Shown piece by piece: positions 44,090 through 52,541 of a stretch of DNA of 64,000 nt. Positions within the stretch are counted from its first letter, which is position 1. Each line of letters opens with the position of its first letter. The position numbers and the translations under genes were made by a program. The DNA is taken from assembly GCA_944321015.1 (NCBI GenBank), contig CALUJS010000005.1, positions 32,501 through 96,500 on the forward strand. Reading direction: 5' to 3'. This stretch comes from an uncultured Phocaeicola sp. GTDB taxonomy: Bacteria; Bacteroidota; Bacteroidia; Bacteroidales; Bacteroidaceae. Below the pieces are notes generated by a model, which was not told the origin of the DNA, ran no database searches, and saw only the letters and a program-made list of their open reading frames with translations.

Positions 44090-44614
44090 TTAGTATTCTT
44101 TCAGAACTGCCGCCAGCCTCTCCCATTCGGCCTCGAAGTTGGGCGTGAACACGCCCCTCCCCAGCGAGTCCTCCACCTCCCGGCGTGTCCAATAGCGTCC
44201 GCCGGCCGTCTCTTCGCTCGGGGCGATGGCCCCGCTCCACACCGTGCGGAAGCTGTACACCAGCTCCCGCTCGCACTCCGAGCGGTGCACGTAGGTCCAT
44301 AGCCTCTCCGCCTCGAAGCCCGTCAGGCCCAGCTCCTCGCGCGCCTCCCTCAGCAGCGCCTCCTCCACGCTCTCGCCCAGGGCCACGTGGCCACCTACGG
44401 CCGTGTCCCAGCGTCCCGGCTGGATGTCCTTCCACTCGGGACGCCGCTGCAGGTAGAGGCGTCCGCCGCCGTCGAACACATGCAGGTGAACCACCGGATG
44501 GAGCAGGAAACTTCCCCCGTGACACACGCCCCGCGTGGCCCCGTCCACAATATTCCCCGCCTCGTCCACCACGGGGAGCATCTCTTGCTGATTGTCGTAA
44601 GTCGTCATCGCCAT
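44090..44614 (-). CDS. NUDIX hydrolase (IDI-like)
   Basis: This protein of about 174 residues has a complete Nudix box, GHVALGESVEEALLREAREE followed by LGL, and the upstream LQRRPEWKDIQPGRWD segment seen in the isopentenyl-diphosphate isomerase-like/YfcD group. These enzymes hydrolyse nucleoside diphosphate-X compounds; the substrate is not predictable. The start at 44614 (MAMTTYDNQQ) lies 21 bases after a -7 box at 44635; the ATG two codons later is an alternative. It is divergent from the HU-like gene across a 23-bp repeat array. Confidence 0.88.
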   Translation of the reverse strand: MAMTTYDNQQEMLPVVDEAGNIVDGATRGVCHGGSFLLHPVVHLHVFDGGGRLYLQRRPEWKDIQPGRWDTAVGGHVALGESVEEALLREAREELGLTGFEAERLWTYVHRSECERELVYSFRTVWSGAIAPSEETAGGRYWTRREVEDSLGRGVFTPNFEAEWERLAAVLKEY

Positions 44615-44634
44615 ATATATAATAAGGTATAGGG

Positions 44635-44642
44635 CAAAGATA
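44635..44642 (-). promoter_or_regulatory. -7 box of the NUDIX gene
   Basis: TATCTTTG on the minus strand matches TAnnTTTG exactly, 20 bases upstream of the likely ATG. The -33 element is not obvious. Confidence 0.55.
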
Positions 44643-44754
44643 GCGATTTTCCCCACACGCCGCGCGTTTTTCCCCGAGAAGATGTCCCGCCCGTCGCCAT
44701 CCGGCCCCCTCGCCACGGCGCGCGGAGCCCCTCCGCCGGATGCGGACGCACCCG

Positions 44755-44967
44755 CACGTCAGTCCCCCGTCGGGACACACGTCCGTCGCTCGTCATGACA
44801 CACGTCTGTCACTCGTCGGGACACACGTCTGTCACTCGTCAGGACACACGTCTCTCCCAAGCCATGACACACGTCTCTCCCAGGCAGTCTCGCACGTGTC
44901 TCCCAAGTAGTCTCGCACGTGTCTCCCGGGATGCTTCTCACGTTAGCAATAATTAACCTCTCACGTG
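44755..44967. repeat. 23-bp CACGT repeat array H (9 units plus a partial)
   Basis: CACGT recurs at 44755, 44778, 44801, 44824, 44847, 44870, 44893, 44916, 44939 and 44962, exactly 23 bases apart. The motif begins well conserved (GGGACACACGTCTGTC) and drifts until only CACGT remains, yet the register holds. It lies in the divergent NUDIX/HU gap. Array I at 48337 is of the same kind. Confidence 0.92.
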
Positions 44968-45050
44968 CGAAACTTTTCGCCTCAGGCGTTGCAGGTTTGC
45001 GAAGAGATGCGTATATTGTGGGCGATTACTAACCGTTAAAACTGTTTATC

Positions 45051-45572
45051 ATGTACAAGTACAAACTCATGAAGAAGCGGAATCCGCAAAAGCCGGACGA
45101 ACCGCAGAAGTGGTACGCCGCGCCCATGTCAGAGGCGGCACTCAGCGTTAAGGCCATGACCCGCGCCGCTACCGAGAACACCACGACCGCTCCCATCGAA
45201 ATGGAGTCGGCATTCGAGCTCTTCATGCGCTATGCCGTGCAGCAGTTGCAACAGGGCCACACCGTGCGTGTGGGCAACCTCGGCACCATGCGCGTCAGCT
45301 TCAAGAGCGATGGGGTGGAGAACGTCGATGACTTCTCTCCCTCGTCGATGATCAGGGATGTCCGCGTCCTCTTCACACCCAGCCGCGAGCTGCGCGAGGC
45401 CGTCACGGGCGACCTGCAGTTCACCATCGGAGGCGTGCTCGACGAAGGCGTCAACTACAACTCCCTGACCGACTACAAGCGCGCCAAGGGACTGCTGCCC
45501 GACGACGGCTCCCAGGGCGGAGGCTCAAGCCCCGGCACGGGCGAAGACAGCGGCGAGGACGGCGGGCTCTGA
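45051..45572 (+). CDS. HU-like DNA-binding protein (HU-HIG type)
   Basis: This 173-residue protein starts MYKYKLMKKRNPQKPDEPQKW and has an HU/IHF-like core (about 20-125) with VRVGNLGTMRVSF in the beta-arm position. A C-terminal tail of Gly, Ser, Asp and Glu (GGGSSPGTGEDSGEDGG) follows. The architecture fits the long Bacteroidetes HU relatives annotated as histone-like DNA-binding proteins. It would bend or coat DNA in the nucleoid. A possible -7 sequence (TATATTGTG near 45013) is weak. The 23-bp array occupies its upstream region, which makes it an obvious candidate reader of such repeats, though that is speculation. Confidence 0.85.
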   Translation: MYKYKLMKKRNPQKPDEPQKWYAAPMSEAALSVKAMTRAATENTTTAPIEMESAFELFMRYAVQQLQQGHTVRVGNLGTMRVSFKSDGVENVDDFSPSSMIRDVRVLFTPSRELREAVTGDLQFTIGGVLDEGVNYNSLTDYKRAKGLLPDDGSQGGGSSPGTGEDSGEDGGL

Positions 45573-45599
45573 CCCCTCCTCGCATGGTCATGAAACTAA

Positions 45600-45627
45600 G
45601 GAGGCCCGGCATTGCTGTCGGGCCTCC
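45600..45627. terminator. Hairpin between convergent HU-like and rfbB genes
   Basis: GGAGGCCCG and CGGGCCTCC form a perfect 9-bp stem with a 10-base loop, 28 bases after the HU-like stop codon. On the minus side it is followed by CTTAGTTT, a poor T tract. It is a likely bidirectional terminator. Confidence 0.6.
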
Positions 45628-45683
45628 GGCGTATCTCCCCGCGAGGGGGAGACGTCCTCCACGCCAAGTGTCGCGCGTGCGGG

Positions 45684-46823
45684 TCAGCGCCCGCCGTACA
45701 TGCGTTCGTAATATTGTTGATAGTCGCCGCTCGCCACCTGCTCCACCCAGTCCTGATGGGTGAGATACCAGCGTATGGTGCGCACGATGCCGTCCTCGAA
45801 CGTCGTCGTCGGCAGCCAGCCCAGCTCGGCATGAATCTTACTAGGGTCGATGGCATAGCGGCGGTCGTGCCCCAGGCGGTCGCGCACGAAGGTGATGAGC
45901 TCGTCCGTCATCCAGTCGATGCTGATGCCGCCCCGGCCGTCCGGCTCGCGGCGTTTCAGGACGGAGCGCAGGCCCGGCTCCTCGGTCATCAGCCGGCGTA
46001 TGGTGGCGATGACCGTGCGCACGATGTCGATGTTGCGCCTCTCGTTGTGTCCGCCCACGTTATACACCTCACCGTCGCGTCCCTTGCGTACCACGAGGTC
46101 GATGGCGCGGCAGTGGTCTTCCACGTAGAGCCAGTCGCGCACGTTCGAGCCGTCGCCATAGACAGGCAGGGGCCGTCCCTCGAGTATGTTCTTGATGATG
46201 AGCGGTATGAGCTTCTCGGGGAAGTGATAGGGTCCGTAGTTGTTCGAGCAGCGCGTGATGCTGACGGGCATGCGGTAGGTGTCGCGATAGGCCAGCGTGA
46301 TGAGGTCGGCCCCGGCCTTGGACGCGCTGTAAGGGCTGTGAGGCGCCAGGGGCGTGGTCTCGGTGAAGTATCCCTCGTCGCCCAGCGCGCCATAGACCTC
46401 GTCGGTCGACACTTGGTGGAAGCGCACTCCGGGCCTCCAAGTGGGGTAGCCGCTGGCGTCAGTGCCCGTGACCCACGCACGCCGGGCGGCGTCGAGCAGG
46501 TTCTGCGTGCCCAGGATGTTTGTCGCGAGAAACAGCTGCGGGTTGTCAATACTGCGGTCCACGTGGCTCTCGGCGGCAAAGTTGACCACATAGTCGGGCG
46601 CATAGTCGCGGAAGATGCGGTCGGCCAGCTCGCGGTCGCCAATGTCTCCGCGGATGAAGATGCCTCTCTGCCCGTCGATGTCGCCCTCCAGCGTGCCCAG
46701 GTTTCCGGCGTAGGTCAGCAGGTCGAGCATTACCACGCGGTCGGCTTCGTGTTCCCTGAGCAGGAACTTCACATAGTTGGAGCCGATGAAGCCTGCGGCC
46801 CCTGTGACAAGATAAGTCTTCAT
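45684..46823 (-). CDS. rfbB: dTDP-glucose 4,6-dehydratase
   Basis: This 379-residue short-chain dehydrogenase family enzyme converts dTDP-glucose to dTDP-4-keto-6-deoxyglucose for dTDP-rhamnose and related surface sugars. It shows the NAD motif TGAAGFIGS, the VSTDEVYG catalytic Thr-Asp-Glu, and YSASKAG as the YxxxK pair. RNIDIVRTV and DRLGHDRRYAIDPSKI are family-specific. It lies 13 bases after rfbA; rfbC and rfbD are not in the window. A hairpin follows at 45600-45627. Confidence 0.96.
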   Translation of the reverse strand: MKTYLVTGAAGFIGSNYVKFLLREHEADRVVMLDLLTYAGNLGTLEGDIDGQRGIFIRGDIGDRELADRIFRDYAPDYVVNFAAESHVDRSIDNPQLFLATNILGTQNLLDAARRAWVTGTDASGYPTWRPGVRFHQVSTDEVYGALGDEGYFTETTPLAPHSPYSASKAGADLITLAYRDTYRMPVSITRCSNNYGPYHFPEKLIPLIIKNILEGRPLPVYGDGSNVRDWLYVEDHCRAIDLVVRKGRDGEVYNVGGHNERRNIDIVRTVIATIRRLMTEEPGLRSVLKRREPDGRGGISIDWMTDELITFVRDRLGHDRRYAIDPSKIHAELGWLPTTTFEDGIVRTIRWYLTHQDWVEQVASGDYQQYYERMYGGR

Positions 46824-46836
46824 AGTGTGTCGCTTG

Positions 46837-47709
46837 TTATTCGTTTACCAGGTCGGCCAAGTATTGTCCGTAGGCCGTCTTGTCCAGACGCTCGCTCAAG
46901 GCCGCCAGCTGGTGGCCCGTAATCCATCCGTTGCGCCAGGCAATCTCCTCGATGCAGCCCACGTAGAAGCCCTGCCGCTTCTGCAGCGTGGCCACGAAGT
47001 TCGAGGCCTCCAACAGGCTGTCGCAGTTGCCCGTGTCGAGCCAGGCGAATCCCCTGCCGAAGGTCTGGGCATAGAGCAGTCCCTCGCGCTGATAGAGATT
47101 GTTGAGGTCGGTAATCTCATACTCGCCCCGGGCGCTCGGCTGTAGGGAGCGGGCGCGCTCCACCACCGTGCGGTCGTAGAAGTAAAGCCCGGGCACGGCA
47201 TAGTGGCTCTTCGGTTCGCGCGGCTTCTCCTCGATGGGGCCGATGGAGCCGTCGGGCAGGAACTCCAGCACGCCATAGGCACGCGGGTCCTTCACGTAGT
47301 AGCCAAACACACACGCGCCGCCCCGCTCGGCCCTGTGTGCCGCCTCGTGGAGCATGGCCGAGAAGCCCTGGCCGTAGAACAGGTTGTCGCCCAGCACGAG
47401 GCAGGCCGGCTCGCCCGCAAGGAAGTCCTCGGCCAGGACAAACGCCTGTGCCAGCCCCTCGGGGCGGGGTTGCACCATGTAGGAGAAGCTCATGCCCAGC
47501 TGGCTGCCGCTGCCGAGCAGCTCGCGGAAGGCGGGTAGGTCGCGCGGGGTGGAGATTACGAGCACCTCGCGTATGCCGGCCAGCATCAGGGTCGACAGCG
47601 GGTAGTATATCATCGGCTTGTCGTATACGGGCATGATCTGCTTCGAGATAGCCTTCGACAAGGGGTAAAGGCGGGTTGCACTGCCGCCTGCCAGTAGGAT
47701 TCCTTTCAT
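46837..47709 (-). CDS. rfbA: Glucose-1-phosphate thymidylyltransferase
   Basis: This 290-residue nucleotidyltransferase makes dTDP-glucose from dTTP and glucose-1-phosphate. It contains LAGGSATRLYPLSKAISKQ, YDKPMIYYPLSTLMLAGI and GDNLFYGQGF, with EEKPREPKSHYAVPGLYFYD in the sugar-binding part. It is first gene of the rfbA-rfbB pair and probably feeds dTDP-L-rhamnose or a related deoxysugar to glycan synthesis. A TATCCTTG sequence upstream resembles a -7 box with one mismatch. Confidence 0.96.
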   Translation of the reverse strand: MKGILLAGGSATRLYPLSKAISKQIMPVYDKPMIYYPLSTLMLAGIREVLVISTPRDLPAFRELLGSGSQLGMSFSYMVQPRPEGLAQAFVLAEDFLAGEPACLVLGDNLFYGQGFSAMLHEAAHRAERGGACVFGYYVKDPRAYGVLEFLPDGSIGPIEEKPREPKSHYAVPGLYFYDRTVVERARSLQPSARGEYEITDLNNLYQREGLLYAQTFGRGFAWLDTGNCDSLLEASNFVATLQKRQGFYVGCIEEIAWRNGWITGHQLAALSERLDKTAYGQYLADLVNE

Positions 47710-47789
47710 AGGCAGATGAGTTTGATGGGTTTAAGCGTTAGCGTATGCAAAGAACGCAAGGATACGCGAGATGAGCAAAACTTTTGTCG

Positions 47790-47797
47790 TACTTTTG
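47790..47797 (+). promoter_or_regulatory. -7 box of the phosphoesterase gene
   Basis: TACTTTTG matches TAnnTTTG exactly, 23 bases before the ATG at 47821. Confidence 0.5.
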
Positions 47798-47820
47798 CGC
47801 GAAAAATTCAAGTGACACCC

Positions 47821-48333
47821 ATGACAAGAGTTGGTATTCTCTCCGACACGCACGCCCATTGGGACGAGCGCTACCTGAAGTATTTCGAGCCCTGCGACGA
47901 GATATGGCACGCGGGCGACATCGGCTCGGCGGAGGTGGCCCGGCGTCTGGCCGCGTTCCGCCCCCTGCGCGCGGTCTACGGCAACATCGACGGGCAGGAC
48001 CTGCGCCGCCTCTATCCCCTCACGGCCCGCTTCACGGTGGCGGGCGTCGACGTGCTCATGAAGCATATCGGCGGCTATCCCGGCAACTACGATCCCTCCG
48101 TCCGCGGCACGCTGCTGGTGCATCCGCCCCGGCTGTTCATCAGCGGCCATTCGCACATCCTGCGCGTGAAGTATGACAAGACGCTGGGCCTGCTGCACAT
48201 CAATCCCGGCGCGGCGGGCACCTACGGCTTCCATCGCGTCCGCACCCTTGTGAGGCTCACGCTCGATGAGGGCACCTTCCGCGACCTCGAGGTTATCGAG
48301 CTGGCCGAGGAGAGGCGTGCGCCCCGGCAGTAG
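47821..48333 (+). CDS. YfcE/MJ0936-type metallophosphoesterase
   Basis: This 170-residue calcineurin-like phosphoesterase has the metal-binding motifs SDTHAH, WHAGDIG, GNIDGQD, KHIGGYP and SGHSHI in the normal order. Such enzymes hydrolyse phosphodiesters in vitro; the physiological substrate is unknown. The start at 47821 is chosen because MTRVGILSDTH is the canonical N-terminus and a -7 box lies just upstream. The stop codon is followed after three bases by a 23-bp repeat array. Confidence 0.92.
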   Translation: MTRVGILSDTHAHWDERYLKYFEPCDEIWHAGDIGSAEVARRLAAFRPLRAVYGNIDGQDLRRLYPLTARFTVAGVDVLMKHIGGYPGNYDPSVRGTLLVHPPRLFISGHSHILRVKYDKTLGLLHINPGAAGTYGFHRVRTLVRLTLDEGTFRDLEVIELAEERRAPRQ

Positions 48334-48336
48334 AGG

Positions 48337-48509
48337 CACGTGCGCCGTCCGTCGGGACACACGTCTCTCCCTCGTCGGGACACACGTGTCTCTTGCCTTG
48401 TGACACACGTCTCTCCCAAGCGATGACACACGTGTCTCCCGGGCAGTGACACACGTGTGTCCCGAGAGGTGACTCACGTGTCTCCCAAGAGATGACTCAC
48501 GTGTGTGCC
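48337..48509. repeat. 23-bp CACGT repeat array I (7 units plus a partial)
   Basis: CACGT recurs at 48337, 48360, 48383, 48406, 48429, 48452 and 48475, with a final partial at 48498, exactly 23 bases apart. One copy holds a perfect 14-bp palindrome, GACACACGTGTGTC (48448-48461). It lies between convergent genes, beginning three bases after a stop codon and ending at a terminator. Confidence 0.92.
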
Positions 48510-48562
48510 AAAAAGAGAGCCGCGCAGGCATGTCGGGATGTCCGACGGATGTCTGCGCGGCT
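48510..48562 (-). terminator. Intrinsic terminator of the cytidylate-kinase-like gene
   Basis: Arms AGCCGCGCAGGCA and TGTCTGCGCGGCT (48518-48530 with 48550-48562) pair with one mismatch. On the minus strand they are followed by CTCTTTTT. It lies 22 bases after the stop codon. Confidence 0.85.
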
Positions 48563-48584
48563 TTGTGGCGTGAGGCGTCTGCGT

Positions 48585-49214
48585 TTACAGCTTGAGCTTC
48601 TCGTCGATGAATTGCTTGATGTACTCGGTGGTCCGGTCGAGTCCGAATACGGATGAGTTGATGCAGAGGTGGTAGGTGGCTGCGGCTCCCCAGGTCTTGT
48701 TGCTGTAGTAGTTGTAGTAGCTGGAGCGCTTCTTGTCGGCCTTCTCGAGATAGATTTCGGCGTCGGACTCGCTGATGCCTGCGTTCGTTTCGCGCAGACG
48801 TGCGATGCGGTCGCGCATGTCGGCGGTGATGAAGATGTTCACGTGGCGCGGATGGTCGCGCAGGATATAGTCGGCACAGCGTCCGATGAATATGCACGAC
48901 TCCTCGGCTGCGAGCTTTCGGATGACGTCGCTCTGTATCTTGAAGAGGGCGTCGTTGCTCAGGTAGTTGTCGTAGATGCTGCCGTCGCCGATGAAGGGCA
49001 CGCGCAGTCCGCCCATGAGGGATGAGATGAAGCCTTTGTTGCTCTCGTCGGCCTTCTCGAAGAACTTCTGGCACAGTCCGCTCTCTTCGGCGGCCAGCTT
49101 GATGAGCTTCTTGTCATACATGTGTATGTTGTACATCTTGGCCAGTCGTTCGCCGATGGCCTTACCGCCGCTGCCCAGCTCGCGGCCTATGTTGATGATG
49201 AATTTCTCTTCCAT
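48585..49214 (-). CDS. Cytidylate-kinase-like family protein
   Basis: This 209-residue P-loop protein begins IINIGRELGSGGKAIGERLA, a variant nucleoside monophosphate kinase loop, followed by YDKKLIKLAAEESGL and IFIGRCADYIL. It fits the cytidylate kinase-like family (PF13189 type) rather than canonical Cmk, so CMP need not be its substrate. A -7 box lies at 49243-49250, and a terminator follows the gene. It appears monocistronic. Confidence 0.88.
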   Translation of the reverse strand: MEEKFIINIGRELGSGGKAIGERLAKMYNIHMYDKKLIKLAAEESGLCQKFFEKADESNKGFISSLMGGLRVPFIGDGSIYDNYLSNDALFKIQSDVIRKLAAEESCIFIGRCADYILRDHPRHVNIFITADMRDRIARLRETNAGISESDAEIYLEKADKKRSSYYNYYSNKTWGAAATYHLCINSSVFGLDRTTEYIKQFIDEKLKL

Positions 49215-49242
49215 AGTGCTTGTTGTTGATGGTTTGTATGGG

Positions 49243-49250
49243 CAAAGCTA
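49243..49250 (-). promoter_or_regulatory. -7 box of the cytidylate-kinase-like gene
   Basis: TAGCTTTG on the minus strand matches TAnnTTTG, 28 bases upstream of the ATG. Confidence 0.5.
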
Positions 49251-49290
49251 CGGAAAAATATGAATTTGTCAGCATGTAAGGCTTATTTTT

Positions 49291-49386
49291 TTGTCCGAGG
49301 GGGGATATGGATGCCCGTGGGCGGAGATATGTGCGCTTGCGGCCCGGGATATGCAGGCTCACGGCCGGACATATGTGCGCTCATTG
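49291..49386. repeat. 22-bp dyad repeat array F (3 full units plus partial ends)
   Basis: Units start at 49313, 49335 and 49357, with partial units at about 49293 and at 49379. The 22-base register is exact. The array ends nine bases before the stop codon of the thioredoxin-like gene. Same family as array A. Confidence 0.88.
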
Positions 49387-49394
49387 GCTAGACG

Positions 49395-50606
49395 CTATTT
49401 GCTCTGTGCCCGCTCCAGCATCATGTCGATAGCTGCGGCTGCCGATGTTCCGTAAAGGATGTTCCCCTCTGGGTCGAGCAGTAGGAGGAAGGGGATGCCC
49501 TTCAGTTGGTAGAGGTCGGCAAGCTGCTTGGTGACCTCGGGCGTGACGGTGAACTGCTGCCAAGGCATCTGTTCCTCTTTCATGGCGCGTCGCCAGTCGG
49601 TTTCCCGTTGGTCGAGGGAGATGCTGACGATGTCCATCCGTCCGGACCATGCCTCGTGCAACTGCTTCAAGAGCGGGATGGAAGCCCGGCACGGCCCGCA
49701 CCACGAGGCCCAGAAGTCCACCAGCGTGTACATGCCCGGCTTGAGCTGCGCGGCCAGCGTGGTGGATTGCTTCTGCGTGTCGGCGATGGCGAAGTCCTTC
49801 ACCGGCTGCCCGGCGGCATAGTGTTTGGCCGTGTCGGCCTGTTGCCGCAGGCGGGCCAGGCGGACGGTGTCGGGCGTGTTGGCGATGCAGGCCATCCAGT
49901 CGTCGATTTCCCGAGCCGTCAGCTGGAAGGGGTCGGCGAGCTTCCGCCCCACGAGGTAGGCCGAGATGGAGGCTTCGGGATGTGTGCGGATGAAGTCATC
50001 AGAGAGCTTGACTGTCCGTGCGGAAGCCTCTTTGCCCAGGCGTTCGTAATGAGCCATGCTGTCGGGTTGCGACTCGTGTTCGCCGTCGAGAATCATCTGG
50101 GTAATGCGGGCGTTTATCTGTGCGGATTGCCATTCGGCCGGGTGCAGGGCTTTGCGATAGGCGGCGTATTCCTGCTGGGCGCGACCGCCGGTGACGGTGG
50201 CGTTCATTTCCTTCTCCAGCGGCGAGTGCCCGAACTCGTAGGTCAGCGGCAGGCTGTCGATGTGGGCCACGGTCATGGTCATGGGCACGTTTTCCACCAT
50301 CAGGCGCGTGTCGGTTTCGTACTCATAGGTTGAGCCGTCGGAATAGTTGCCTGTGCGGACAATCTCCACACGGCACAGGGTGGGCGAGGCCACGCTGCCC
50401 GTCAGCGTAAAGCGGCCGTCGCGGGCCGTGGTTTGCGTCAGCAGCTCGCCTTTATATACATCTTGTTCCAGACTCATCAGGCGGACGGTGACGCCGTCTT
50501 CCATGCCGGGCACGTGGCCGCTGATGGTAAACGTGTTTTGTGCTGCGACGCTTCCGGCGGCCATCAGGCAACCGAGTGCGGTGGTAAGGAGTTGTTTGTG
50601 TGTCAT
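49395..50606 (-). CDS. DUF4369-thioredoxin (TlpA/ResA-type) secreted protein 1
   Basis: The protein has 403 residues. A signal peptide to about VAAQN is followed by a DUF4369-like beta-sandwich (about 24-115), a helical linker and a TlpA-type thioredoxin domain (about 265-400). The active site is WCGPC (Cys303/Cys306), with a cis-proline region KGIPFLLLL. It is predicted to act as a periplasmic disulfide or redox partner. Its start overlaps the end of the paralogue upstream by four bases, so the two are co-translated. It is the last gene of the SusC/SusD operon. Confidence 0.88.
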   Translation of the reverse strand: MTHKQLLTTALGCLMAAGSVAAQNTFTISGHVPGMEDGVTVRLMSLEQDVYKGELLTQTTARDGRFTLTGSVASPTLCRVEIVRTGNYSDGSTYEYETDTRLMVENVPMTMTVAHIDSLPLTYEFGHSPLEKEMNATVTGGRAQQEYAAYRKALHPAEWQSAQINARITQMILDGEHESQPDSMAHYERLGKEASARTVKLSDDFIRTHPEASISAYLVGRKLADPFQLTAREIDDWMACIANTPDTVRLARLRQQADTAKHYAAGQPVKDFAIADTQKQSTTLAAQLKPGMYTLVDFWASWCGPCRASIPLLKQLHEAWSGRMDIVSISLDQRETDWRRAMKEEQMPWQQFTVTPEVTKQLADLYQLKGIPFLLLLDPEGNILYGTSAAAAIDMMLERAQSK

Positions 50607-51781
50607 GGTTTCATGTGTTTTTCCAGGAATTCGATGATTTCGGAAGGTTGGTTGGTGGAGTAAACGAGATGTCCGCTATTGTCGATAAGGATAAGGCGGG
50701 GAATGGTGTTGAGCATGTAGGCTTCCGTCACCGGACGTGCCTGTTCCCGGGTTATCCATGCCTGCGTCCACGGCATTTGCTCCTCTTGCATGGCCTTGCG
50801 CCAGTCGGTTTCCTTGGTGTCGGCCGAAATACTGACGACGCCTAGCTGCGAGCCGTATTTCTCGGCCCATTCCTTCACGTGCGGGATGGCATCGCGGCAG
50901 GGAGCGCACCACGAGGCCCAGAAGTCCAGCAGGGTGAACTGCGCGTCGGCGGGGATGAGCGCGGAGAGGCGCGTCACTTGTCCGTCGGTTGTTGTCAGGT
51001 AGAAGTCGGCATACGGCTCGCCAATGGCATAGCGCAAGGCGGTGGCCAAACGACGGTTCACGGCATTTACCCGTGCGGTGTCGGGACATGTTTGCACGAG
51101 CGAGGCCATTGTTTTCAACTCGTCAGTTGTATAGGTGAAAAAGGTGTTGAGAGCCTTGTCTACCCAATAGGCCGAAACCGGCGAAGCAGGATGGCTGCGC
51201 GCGAAGTCCATCCGCGCCCGGTGCAGGCGTTGCTCGGCTTCCATTTTGACGACGTGATACCGGCGCACGGAGTCCAGCTGGTTGTTCGTCTTGAAGAACA
51301 CTTCGGCCTCGCGGAATCCGGCCATCTGCGCATCGTGTTCAACATCCCCCACGGCATCCATGTAGGCCAGCCACTCGGTTTGCGCTTGTCCGCCGCTGAT
51401 GTGGAAGGCTTGTTCCACGCGGAGCTGTTCGGAAGCGTCCCGAAGTCGGCTCATTGAGGTGGGGGCCAGTTGCATGGCCGTGTCGGAAGCCATGAAGCGG
51501 GAGCGATAAAACGTGTTGTAACGGTCACCTTCGCGGGCCAGTTTTTGTACGGACAGCTCGCACAGCACGGGACGCATCAGGCTGTCGGATGCCAGCGTGA
51601 AAGTGCCGTCGGTTGCGGATGTCGCTGTGCAAAGGGTTTTGCGCATGGGAGTCTCGATGTTGACCACAGCCACGCGCATACTGTCGGCCATGCCTTCGAT
51701 GCGTCCGCTCAGGGTGAACTGTGCCGAGGCGGGCACGGCGCACAAGAGGGCGAAGGCGAATGTTAAGATGTGTAGTTTCAT
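50603..51781 (-). CDS. DUF4369-thioredoxin (TlpA/ResA-type) secreted protein 2
   Basis: The protein has 392 residues and the same layout as its neighbour: signal peptide to about PASAQ, DUF4369-like domain, helical linker, thioredoxin fold with WCAPC (Cys292/Cys295) and NTIPRLILID. EEQMPW is shared with the paralogue, showing a tandem duplication. The changed active-site dipeptide (AP against GP) suggests a different redox potential or partner. It overlaps the downstream gene by four bases and follows the FISUMP gene by 31 bases. Confidence 0.88.
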   Translation of the reverse strand: MKLHILTFAFALLCAVPASAQFTLSGRIEGMADSMRVAVVNIETPMRKTLCTATSATDGTFTLASDSLMRPVLCELSVQKLAREGDRYNTFYRSRFMASDTAMQLAPTSMSRLRDASEQLRVEQAFHISGGQAQTEWLAYMDAVGDVEHDAQMAGFREAEVFFKTNNQLDSVRRYHVVKMEAEQRLHRARMDFARSHPASPVSAYWVDKALNTFFTYTTDELKTMASLVQTCPDTARVNAVNRRLATALRYAIGEPYADFYLTTTDGQVTRLSALIPADAQFTLLDFWASWCAPCRDAIPHVKEWAEKYGSQLGVVSISADTKETDWRKAMQEEQMPWTQAWITREQARPVTEAYMLNTIPRLILIDNSGHLVYSTNQPSEIIEFLEKHMKP

Positions 51782-51812
51782 TTGTCTTTAGCTTTATAAG
51801 TTCGTTTCTGAT

Positions 51813-52511
51813 TTATTGCGCATCGCGCACCCAGCGGACAGACATCCACTTGTTCGAGTTGTTGCCGCTCTGGCGCTCAATGCCCTTCTGTCCGCTGACG
51901 AGTTTGCGGAAGAACACCATCTCATAGTCTCCGCTCGTGGGCTTGCTTTCGTCCACTGTGGCAGTCCAGTAATAGCCGCTTTCGCCCTCGAAGCGTAGGA
52001 TGCAGCCCACGCTGTACGATTCGCTTGTATAGAGCACCGATCCGCCTAGTTTCAATCCTAGTTCGGCACCGCCGTCTATGCGTGCCAGCTCGGCGGCTAT
52101 ATCGCCGCGCCAACCCACGTTGTTCACTTCGTTGCCCATGCCGAGCGCACGTTCCAGCCGTTTCCAGTCGTCGTCAGTAGGCAGACGCCAGCCCTCGGGA
52201 GCGGAAGCGAGTGCTTCCTCGTAGCTCAGCAGATTGCCGTAGGTGGCCAGATAGTCGTCGTGGTCATAATAAAATTCCACATAAGAATTGGCCATGAGGT
52301 CGGGGTTGTAATACATGGCTTCCCACACGGGGGTGCCGTTGCAGGCGTTCGAGGTCGTCCAGTCCTGGTCGCCTATGCGCACCCATTCGTACACGTTTCC
52401 CATGTCGTCGGTCACGGTGCCCCGCTCGGTGGGGGTGATGTTGATGTTTTCGTTGTCGCTGCAAGCCGCGAAGGTGAACGCAGCCAGCAGGCATATCAGC
52501 AGTTGTTTCAT
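51813..52511 (-). CDS. FISUMP-domain lipoprotein
   Basis: The protein has 232 residues. Its signal peptide ends FAACSDN, so it is probably lipidated. The mature part is a single Fibrobacter succinogenes major paralogous domain, with DGN/DMGNVYEWVRIGDQ, GWRLPTDDDWKRLE, YYWTATVDE and MSVRWVRD as signature strands. The fold is related to formylglycine-generating-enzyme/C-lectin-like domains. It is located in the SusC/SusD operon, where a surface ligand-binding role is plausible but unproven. Confidence 0.85.
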   Translation of the reverse strand: MKQLLICLLAAFTFAACSDNENINITPTERGTVTDDMGNVYEWVRIGDQDWTTSNACNGTPVWEAMYYNPDLMANSYVEFYYDHDDYLATYGNLLSYEEALASAPEGWRLPTDDDWKRLERALGMGNEVNNVGWRGDIAAELARIDGGAELGLKLGGSVLYTSESYSVGCILRFEGESGYYWTATVDESKPTSGDYEMVFFRKLVSGQKGIERQSGNNSNKWMSVRWVRDAQ

Positions 52512-52541
52512 AATCGTTGTGTGTTTTCGGTTGTATTATGT

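Noticed and set aside
44755..44967. Arrays considered as CRISPR
   Set aside because: The units are contiguous, without unique spacers of 25-45 bases, and no cas gene is present in the window.
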